From the NCBI GenBank assembly GCA_963592185.1, contig CAVAVT010000053.1:1-10287 (forward strand): DNA of 10,287 bases. The letters are read 5' to 3'. Below the pieces are notes generated by a model. That model was not told the DNA's origin, searched no databases, and was given only the letters and a program-made list of their open reading frames with translations. The position numbers and the translations under genes are program-made. The DNA comes from CAVAVT01 sp963592185 (lineage in GTDB: Bacteria > Bacillota > Negativicutes > Selenomonadales > Selenomonadaceae). Below are positions 5,727 through 10,287 of the stretch, piece by piece. The first letter of the stretch is position 1; each line of letters begins with the position of its first letter.

Positions 5727-7121
5727 ATGCTTACATATTCACTTGAAAATACAGGGAATATTCCACTATATGAATATCTTTACCAATGTATAAAAAATGA
5801 CATACAGGAAGGAAGGCTCAAGCCCGGAGAGAAGCTGCCATCCAAGCGTACTCTTGCCAGGAATCTCGGTGTCAGCACCATAACCATTGAAGGGGCATAT
5901 GGTCAGTTGATTGCTGAGGGATATTGCCAGTCTGCAGCCAAAAGAGGTTTTTTCGTATCCGAAGGTATTCAGCAGAGGAAAAAATATAAAGCTCCATTGA
6001 AGGTTGAACAACCTGCAGAAAAAACTGTAGCACAGGATTCCCCAAAATGGAAAATCGATTTTTCTGCCAATAGTATGCGAAGTGAAGATTTTCCTTTTGC
6101 CATATGGACCAGGCTACTTCGGCGTGTAGTGAATGAGGAGGCGGATGCACTTACCAGACGTTCTCCAGGTTTTGGGGTATATGCCCTCAGAGAAGCCATT
6201 GCAGAGCATCTTCAAAGCTTCAGGGGATTGGACGTTTTACCAGAGCAGATAATTGTTGGGGCTGGAACAGAGCTTTTATACAGCTTTATAGTGCAGGTTT
6301 TTGGTCGTGAAAAAAAATACTGCATAGAGAATCCGGGATACGACAGGCTGAAAAAAATATACGTCAGCAATGGGGCAGAGTGTGTTTATGCAGATATGGA
6401 TGAAAAGGGAATAAATCCTACGGCGGTAATTAACTCTGGTGCGGATATACTGCACATAACACCGGCCCATCATTATCCTACGGGAATTACCATGCCGGTC
6501 AATAGGCGGTACGAGCTTCTGGGCTGGGCATCATCTAAGGATGGAAGATACATCATCGAGGATGACTATGACAGCGAATTTAGAATGACGGGAAAGCCTA
6601 TTCCTACCCTGATGAGCATAGATGTCGATGGAAGGGTAATATACATGAATACCTTTTCTAAAAGTCTTACCCCAACAATCCGAATCAGCTACATGGTGCT
6701 GCCAATGGAGTTGGTGGGGATATTCCGGGAGAAAATTGGTTTTTACACCTGTACCGTATCAAATTTTGAACAGTACACCTTGGCGAAATTCATGAAAGAA
6801 GGATATTTTGAGCGACACATAAATAGAATGAGGAATGTGTACAGAAAACGCAGGGAAAAGCTTTTGACGTTATTCCGCCCCTATGAGGAAAATGGAAAAC
6901 TGCAGATAATAGAGCGTGGTTCGGGGCTGCACTTTATGATACGTTTTATTTCTGATAAAACCGACAGGGAAATATTGGAATCCTTACAAAGCCGGGGAAT
7001 AAATATAAGTCCTCTGTCAGATTACTATATAGGAAATTCTGGTTGTCACGAGCCAATATTTATAATAAATTATTCCAGTATATCCCTAAAGGACATGGAT
7101 GACGTAAATTTATTTGATTGA
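5727..7121 (+). CDS. MocR-family transcriptional regulator (GntR winged helix fused to aminotransferase-like domain)
   Basis: A 464-residue regulator, the usual MocR length. A GntR-type winged helix occupies about residues 12-77 (LYEYLYQCIKNDI, then LPSKRTLARNLGVST). After a linker comes a fold-type I aminotransferase-like domain from about 108 to the end that binds PLP as effector. PLP residues are intact: Lys312 in NTFSKSLTP (Schiff base), Asp279 and Tyr281 in IIEDDYDSEF, Arg319, and Arg207 in GYDRLKKIY. From memory these match B. subtilis GabR numbering. It probably senses PLP or a PLP-amino acid adduct rather than catalysing transamination. It is divergent from an ECF S component gene, with direct repeats over its own promoter, suggesting autoregulation and control of vitamin uptake (PdxR-like). 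A GABA or other amino acid regulator is the alternative. Its codon use is richer in ATA than the flanking transporter genes. Confidence 0.93.
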   Translation: MLTYSLENTGNIPLYEYLYQCIKNDIQEGRLKPGEKLPSKRTLARNLGVSTITIEGAYGQLIAEGYCQSAAKRGFFVSEGIQQRKKYKAPLKVEQPAEKTVAQDSPKWKIDFSANSMRSEDFPFAIWTRLLRRVVNEEADALTRRSPGFGVYALREAIAEHLQSFRGLDVLPEQIIVGAGTELLYSFIVQVFGREKKYCIENPGYDRLKKIYVSNGAECVYADMDEKGINPTAVINSGADILHITPAHHYPTGITMPVNRRYELLGWASSKDGRYIIEDDYDSEFRMTGKPIPTLMSIDVDGRVIYMNTFSKSLTPTIRISYMVLPMELVGIFREKIGFYTCTVSNFEQYTLAKFMKEGYFERHINRMRNVYRKRREKLLTLFRPYEENGKLQIIERGSGLHFMIRFISDKTDREILESLQSRGINISPLSDYYIGNSGCHEPIFIINYSSISLKDMDDVNLFD

Positions 7122-7195
7122 TATTAAATTGTAATAACATTAATAAAATTCATATACAATAATTTTTTCTTGATTAACCTAATAAAATAATGAAT

Positions 7196-7252
7196 AGGTC
7201 ATAAGTTTTACATTATTATACAGTATGTAGGATTTATGACCTTTATTTATTT
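7196..7252 (+). terminator. Possible terminator of the MocR gene (long AT-rich hairpin)
   Basis: AGGTCATAA (7196-7204) pairs perfectly with TTATGACCT (7234-7242), and the loop holds a second stem, TACAT (7209-7213) with ATGTA (7225-7229). TTTATTTATTT follows. The start is 75 bases after the MocR stop and about 50 bases before the OPT promoter. The stem is GC-poor and the T-tract interrupted, so it is a weak terminator at best and could instead be a regulatory site. The remainder of 7122-7292 is A/T-rich with nothing recognisable. Confidence 0.5.
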
Positions 7253-7292
7253 GGAAAATACGTGTTAATCCTAATTTATTATGAAATATTCA

Positions 7293-7320
7293 TTGTTGTA
7301 TATTTAAAGGAAAATATGAT
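7293..7320 (+). promoter_or_regulatory. Probable promoter of the OPT-PqqD operon
   Basis: TATGAT (7315-7320, one mismatch to TATAAT) is followed by an overlapping TAAAAT (7320-7325). A weak -35, TTGTTG (7293-7298), lies 16 bases upstream of the first. The leader to the GTG start would be about 65 bases. I see no riboswitch or T-box in it. Confidence 0.4.
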
Positions 7321-7375
7321 AAAATGAATTGTTTTTTGCGGGCGGTTTTGTCCAATCGAAAAATACATTGATATT

Positions 7376-7382
7376 AAAGAGG
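7376..7382 (+). promoter_or_regulatory. Ribosome binding site fixing the OPT start at a GTG codon
   Basis: AAAGAGG overlaps the first in-frame GTG (7382), which therefore cannot be the start. The next in-frame GTG, at 7391, lies 8 bases beyond the GAGG core and begins the family-like N-terminus (MEKETFKPYIPAEKT). Confidence 0.75.
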
Positions 7383-7390
7383 TGTTATTA

Positions 7391-9274
7391 GTGGAAAAAG
7401 AAACTTTTAAGCCGTATATCCCGGCGGAGAAAACTCCCCTGGAGCTTACGAAAGTTTCGATTGTTGTCGGTATTTTGCTGGCAATATTGTTTGGCGGCGC
7501 AAATGCATATTTGGGCCTGCGTGTAGGTATGACAATATCTGCATCAATTCCTGCAGCTGTAATATCTATGGCTGTTATCCGTGTTCTGCTGAAGCGTGAT
7601 TCCATCCTTGAGAACAACATGGTTCAGACCATCGGTTCTGCAGGTGAGTCTGTAGCAGCAGGCTGTATCTTCACTCTCCCAGCTATGTTTATGTGGGCAC
7701 AGGAGTGGGGTACAGAGACTCCTTCCATTATGGAGATTGCTGTTATTGCATTTATCGGCGGTGTACTTGGTGTACTCTTTATGGTTCCCCTTCGCAAGGC
7801 CTTGATTGTTAAGGAGCATGGCATTCTGCCTTATCCGGAGGGAACAGCCTGTGCAGAGATTCTTCTTGCCGGTGAAGGGAAGGGTTCCTCCGCAAAAACT
7901 ATTTTTGCTGGTCTTTCAATTGCTGCTGTTTATAAGTTCATTGCGGATGGTTTAAAGCTTTTTCCCAGTGAAATCGGTTATAGTTTTGAGCGTTTCAAAG
8001 GTTCCGAGATTGGTATAGACGTTCTTCCTGCACTGCTGGGTGTAGGCTATATCTGCGGATATCGTGTATCTGCTCTTCTGTTTTCTGGTTCTGTACTCAT
8101 GTGGTTCTGCATTCTTCCATGTGTTGCATTCTATGGTGCACATGAGATTGTATTCCCTTCCACAAAAGTGATTATGGAAATGAGCCCTGGTGCTCTGTGG
8201 AGCAGCTTCGGCCGTTATATCGGCGCTGGTGCGCTGGCTACAGGCGGTATCATCAGCCTCGTAAAATCTCTTCCGCTTATTATTAGAACTTTTGCTAAGT
8301 CCATGGGAAGCTTCTCCGGAGAAGGCAATGAGGCTGTTCGTACTGATAGGGATCTTCCTTTGAAGGCAATCATTGGCGGCGTAATCGCTCTCGCTGCACT
8401 GATGGTAGCTGTTCCTATTATTCCTATCAGCCCGATTGGTGCTGCTCTGGTAGTTATCTTTGGTTTCTTCTTTGCAACCGTTTCCTCAAGAATCGTTGCT
8501 ATCGTTGGCTCCAGTAACAACCCTGTATCCGGTATGACAATTGCATCCCTGCTTTTCATAAGCTTCGTTTTTGTTCTCGCTGGAGATGTTGGACAGTCCG
8601 GAATGATGGCTGTTATTGCAATCGGTTCTGTTATCTGCATTATCGCTGCAATCGCTGGTGATACTTCACAGGATCTTAAGACCGGTTATATTCTCGGTGC
8701 AACTCCTGTAAAGCAGCAGATTGGTGAGATTATCGGTGTTGTTGTATCTGCAATGACTGTAGGCGGAGTTCTTTATCTGCTGAGTGCTGCATGGGGCTTC
8801 GGTTCCAAGGAACTGGCTGCTCCTCAGGCTGTTCTCATGAAGATGATTGTTGAGGGTGTTATCACAGCAAACCTTCCTTGGGATCTGGTTCTCATGGGTG
8901 CTGCTATCGCTGTTGTGGTTGAGATACTTGGACTGCCGGTACTTCCTTTTGCAATCGGTCTGTATCTCCCAATCCATCTCACAACTCCTCTTTTCGTCGG
9001 TGGTGTTATCCGCCGTATTTGGGAGGCTAAGAGATATCCTTCTGATGCTGTTAAGGAAGCTGCAATTAACAGCGGTACACTTATGGCATCCGGTATGATT
9101 GCTGGTGAAGGTATTGTTGGTATCGTGCTTGCACTTCTGGCTGTACTGAATATCGATACAGATGTTTCCAGCACATTGTTCCTGGGACAGTCCGGAGCAA
9201 TTGTGATGTTTGCTATTTTGGTGGCGATATTCATTTATACCATTGAGTCTGGAAAAAAGAATGCTAAAGTCTAA
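7391..9274 (+). CDS. OPT-family oligopeptide (or metal-chelate) transporter
   Basis: A 627-residue polytopic membrane protein of the OPT family (Pfam PF03169), probably with 14-16 helices. Family hallmarks are at the N-terminus: PYIPAEKT (about residues 8-15), NAYLGLRVGMTISASIPAA (38-56), ENNMVQTIGSAGESVAAG (74-91). Later stretches typical of the prokaryotic branch include SSNNPVSGMTIASL and a GDTSQDLKTGYILGATP segment. Members move small peptides or, in the YSL branch, metal-chelator complexes, usually driven by protons; the substrate here is not readable from sequence. It starts at a GTG with a well-placed ribosome binding site and ends 14 bases inside the next gene, a PqqD-like protein, with which it forms a translationally coupled two-gene operon. 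No peptidase or ABC genes are nearby. Family assignment is secure. Confidence 0.95.
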   Translation: MEKETFKPYIPAEKTPLELTKVSIVVGILLAILFGGANAYLGLRVGMTISASIPAAVISMAVIRVLLKRDSILENNMVQTIGSAGESVAAGCIFTLPAMFMWAQEWGTETPSIMEIAVIAFIGGVLGVLFMVPLRKALIVKEHGILPYPEGTACAEILLAGEGKGSSAKTIFAGLSIAAVYKFIADGLKLFPSEIGYSFERFKGSEIGIDVLPALLGVGYICGYRVSALLFSGSVLMWFCILPCVAFYGAHEIVFPSTKVIMEMSPGALWSSFGRYIGAGALATGGIISLVKSLPLIIRTFAKSMGSFSGEGNEAVRTDRDLPLKAIIGGVIALAALMVAVPIIPISPIGAALVVIFGFFFATVSSRIVAIVGSSNNPVSGMTIASLLFISFVFVLAGDVGQSGMMAVIAIGSVICIIAAIAGDTSQDLKTGYILGATPVKQQIGEIIGVVVSAMTVGGVLYLLSAAWGFGSKELAAPQAVLMKMIVEGVITANLPWDLVLMGAAIAVVVEILGLPVLPFAIGLYLPIHLTTPLFVGGVIRRIWEAKRYPSDAVKEAAINSGTLMASGMIAGEGIVGIVLALLAVLNIDTDVSSTLFLGQSGAIVMFAILVAIFIYTIESGKKNAKV

Positions 9275-9599
9275 AAACGTTTTTGACCTGACATATTACC
9301 GCAATCCTGATTTGAAATGGCACGTGCTTGAAAATGGGACTGTGGAGATGGAGCTGGAGCACAAGGGAACCTTTGCCTTTATTGCACAAAAGGTATTCCG
9401 CCGCCCCAGAATCAGCTACATAAAGCTTGATGAGCTAGGCAGCTTTGTCTGGAAGGAACTTGAAGCCACTCATGATATTAAGACTTTGTCTGAAACTGTA
9501 CATGAGAAATTTGGCGACGAGGCAGAGCCGTTGCTTCCAAGACTTGGACAATTCTTCAATCTTTTGGAAAGATACGACTTCATCAGGCGCCAAGGTTAA
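9261..9599 (+). CDS. Stand-alone PqqD-like protein (RRE-type fold)
   Basis: A 112-residue soluble protein of the PqqD family. In RiPP pathways PqqD-like domains bind the precursor peptide leader for a radical SAM or other modifying enzyme. The N-terminal beta-rich half (LKWHVLENGTVEMELEHKG) and the middle ISYIKLDELGSFVWKELE at about residues 51-68 are followed by a winged-helix-like tail (IKTLSETVHEKFGDEAEPLL through FFNLLERYDFI). The ATG at 9261 is chosen because MLKSKNVFDLTYYRNP looks like a native N-terminus. The 17 codons upstream in the same frame overlap the hydrophobic end of the OPT gene and read as its shadow. The gene overlaps the OPT stop by 14 bases and has only a weak ribosome binding site (GGAAAAAAG), so translation is probably coupled. 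No radical SAM enzyme or precursor peptide is visible beside it. The role is unknown; the pairing suggests something linked to the transporter. Confidence 0.82.
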   Translation: MLKSKNVFDLTYYRNPDLKWHVLENGTVEMELEHKGTFAFIAQKVFRRPRISYIKLDELGSFVWKELEATHDIKTLSETVHEKFGDEAEPLLPRLGQFFNLLERYDFIRRQG

Positions 9600-9612
9600 T
9601 AAATTTTGAGGG

Positions 9613-9642
9613 AACCGTCCGTTGGGCGGTTTTCTTTTTTTT
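9613..9642 (+). terminator. Intrinsic terminator of the OPT-PqqD operon
   Basis: An 8-bp stem (AACCGTCC at 9613-9620, GGGCGGTT at 9624-9631, one G-U pair) with a 3-base loop is followed by a run of T with a single C. It starts 13 bases after the PqqD stop. A textbook rho-independent terminator. Confidence 0.9.
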
Positions 9643-9649
9643 CAATTGA

Positions 9650-9679
9650 TTGTATGAGTTGTCGTATTTGTGATACAAT
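9650..9679 (+). promoter_or_regulatory. Extended -10 promoter of the YbjN-domain gene
   Basis: TGATACAAT (9671-9679) is an extended -10 with one mismatch to TATAAT. A partial -35, TTGTAT (9650-9655), lies 18 bases upstream of the hexamer. A second TACAAT occurs at 9688-9693 without a good -35. The promoter lies directly after the operon terminator, so the downstream gene is an independent unit. Confidence 0.55.
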
Positions 9680-9718
9680 TAAGCATATACAATAGTTACA
9701 AAAAGGAGACGAATTGAT

Positions 9719-10150
9719 ATGAATAAAAAAGCTGAACTTTTAATGAACTATTTTGATGAGAAAAAAATTGACTGTTTCCAGGTTGAGGAAGTGCAGAATG
9801 ATGAACTTCATACAGTTGTATTCCGTTCCCGTATAGAAGTAGAGGGACAGCAGCTCCCTACCGTTATCATTGTTGATGACACTATCTATACTGTTATCAG
9901 AGTACGTGTAGCTGCAGCGGCACTGAAGGAAGAGAAGAAGGCTGAGCTTCTCAGTGCTATCAATGAACTTAACGGTCATTACAAGGTTTTCAAGTATTAC
10001 TTTGCTGGAAATGGCGATTTGATTCTTGACAGCGTACTGGTAAGCCCGACAGAAAATATTGATGGTGAAATGGTATATGCAATCGTTGATGTAATCGTTC
10101 GTCATTTCAACGAGGAGTATCGCAATATCATGAAGCAGATTTGGGGATAA
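9719..10150 (+). CDS. YbjN-domain protein
   Basis: A 143-residue acidic soluble protein matching the YbjN family (Pfam PF10722), whose fold resembles type III secretion chaperones and whose role in Firmicutes is not established. The pattern fits: an N-terminal helix (residues 1-17, KKAELLMNYFDEKKI), a strand-rich core including VVFRSRIEVEGQQLPTVIIV and YTVIRVRV, a central helix (KEEKKAELLSAINELNG), paired strands (YKVFKYYFAGNGDLILDS), and a long C-terminal helix ending HFNEEYRNIMKQIWG. The start at 9719 has AAGGAG (9703-9708) 10 bases upstream, slightly long but the only good signal. There is no signal peptide or membrane segment. It appears monocistronic, with its own promoter; no clear terminator follows. 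Family is fairly sure, function unknown. Confidence 0.82.
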   Translation: MNKKAELLMNYFDEKKIDCFQVEEVQNDELHTVVFRSRIEVEGQQLPTVIIVDDTIYTVIRVRVAAAALKEEKKAELLSAINELNGHYKVFKYYFAGNGDLILDSVLVSPTENIDGEMVYAIVDVIVRHFNEEYRNIMKQIWG

Positions 10151-10220
10151 TCCGAGTACATACACCAACAAATCTTGATATTCTTCAATTTGAGAAAAAG
10201 GCAGCATAGTTTTAAAATCA

Positions 10221-10229
10221 TGTTATACT
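10221..10229 (+). promoter_or_regulatory. Possible extended -10 promoter for a gene beyond the window
   Basis: TGTTATACT is an extended -10 element, one mismatch from TATAAT, in otherwise AT-rich noncoding sequence (10151-10287). No good -35 is seen. The ATG at the very end of the window (10285-10287) has no ribosome binding site, so I do not call it a start. I see no other feature in these last bases. Confidence 0.3.
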
Positions 10230-10287
10230 TTTGTTGAATGTAGGATTTTTGTGTAAAGCTATATATTTTTTTGTATACATTGTTATG

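Noticed and set aside
7322..7390. Possible riboswitch or T-box in the OPT leader
   Set aside because: The leader is only about 65 bases and shows no conserved box or terminator/antiterminator pair that I can recognise.
9210..9260. Upstream extension of the PqqD-like gene that would give a hydrophobic N-terminus
   Set aside because: These codons are the alternate-frame reading of the last OPT membrane helix; there is no ribosome binding site at 9210 and family members start near the MLKSKN position.
10172..10192. Weak hairpin after the YbjN gene (TTGA/TCAA) as a terminator
   Set aside because: The stem is only 4 bp plus AT pairs with a bulge and is followed by an A-rich, not T-rich, stretch.
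9740..10207. 155-codon - strand frame opposite the YbjN gene
   Set aside because: The + strand frame has a family match, ribosome binding site and promoter. The reverse frame has none and merely mirrors the AT-rich coding sequence.
1..10287. CRISPR arrays, tRNA/rRNA genes, insertion sequences, prophage, toxin-antitoxin or defence genes
   Set aside because: No spaced repeat array, cloverleaf, transposase, integrase or recognisable defence domain was found on either strand.

Overview
The window looks like an ordinary chromosomal segment of a low-to-moderate GC Firmicute (Bacillota). Evidence is the strong AGGAGG/GAGG-type ribosome binding sites, sigma-A-like promoters, intrinsic terminators with T-runs, and families common in anaerobic Firmicutes: an ECF transporter S component, a MocR regulator, a PqqD-like protein beside an OPT transporter, and a YbjN-domain protein. 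An anaerobe of the Negativicutes (Selenomonas/Anaerovibrio-like) or Clostridia fits the protein flavour, but this is an impression and no marker gene is present. I see no rRNA, tRNA, CRISPR array, insertion sequence, integrase or phage gene.

Layout from left to right. (1) Positions 1-1007 (+) hold the C-terminal part of a YtcJ/Amidohydro_3-type amidohydrolase whose start lies outside the window. It converges on (2) a YeiH/UPF0324 membrane transporter (1103-2134, -), with a shared bidirectional hairpin terminator between them. (3) An Apt-like phosphoribosyltransferase (2271-2822, -) has its own terminator and promoter. (4) Divergent from it is a methyl-accepting chemotaxis receptor with a dCache sensor (3048-5036, +). 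(5) This converges on an ECF transporter S component (5086-5595, -), with a hairpin between them. (6) Divergent from that is a MocR-type GntR/aminotransferase regulator (5727-7121, +). (7) An OPT-family transporter (7391-9274, +) overlaps a small PqqD-like gene (9261-9599, +), making a two-gene operon that ends in a clear terminator. (8) A YbjN-domain gene (9719-10150, +) has its own extended -10 promoter. The last 137 bases hold only a possible promoter for a gene beyond the window.

Functionally this is a run of short transcription units rather than one pathway. Two pairings carry information. The divergent MocR regulator and ECF S component share a 131-bp intergenic region with direct repeats over a promoter, suggesting PLP-responsive control of vitamin (possibly B6) uptake. 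The OPT transporter is translationally coupled to a stand-alone PqqD/RRE-fold protein with no radical SAM enzyme in view. Three genes (chemoreceptor, MocR, OPT) have a more plausible start a few codons downstream of the longest ORF start, judged by ribosome-binding-site spacing. PqqD should start 17 codons into its open frame, but that call rests on the family N-terminus because its ribosome binding site is weak. I found no convincing new defence, mobile or CRISPR-like system; the leads are regulatory and gene-pair observations.
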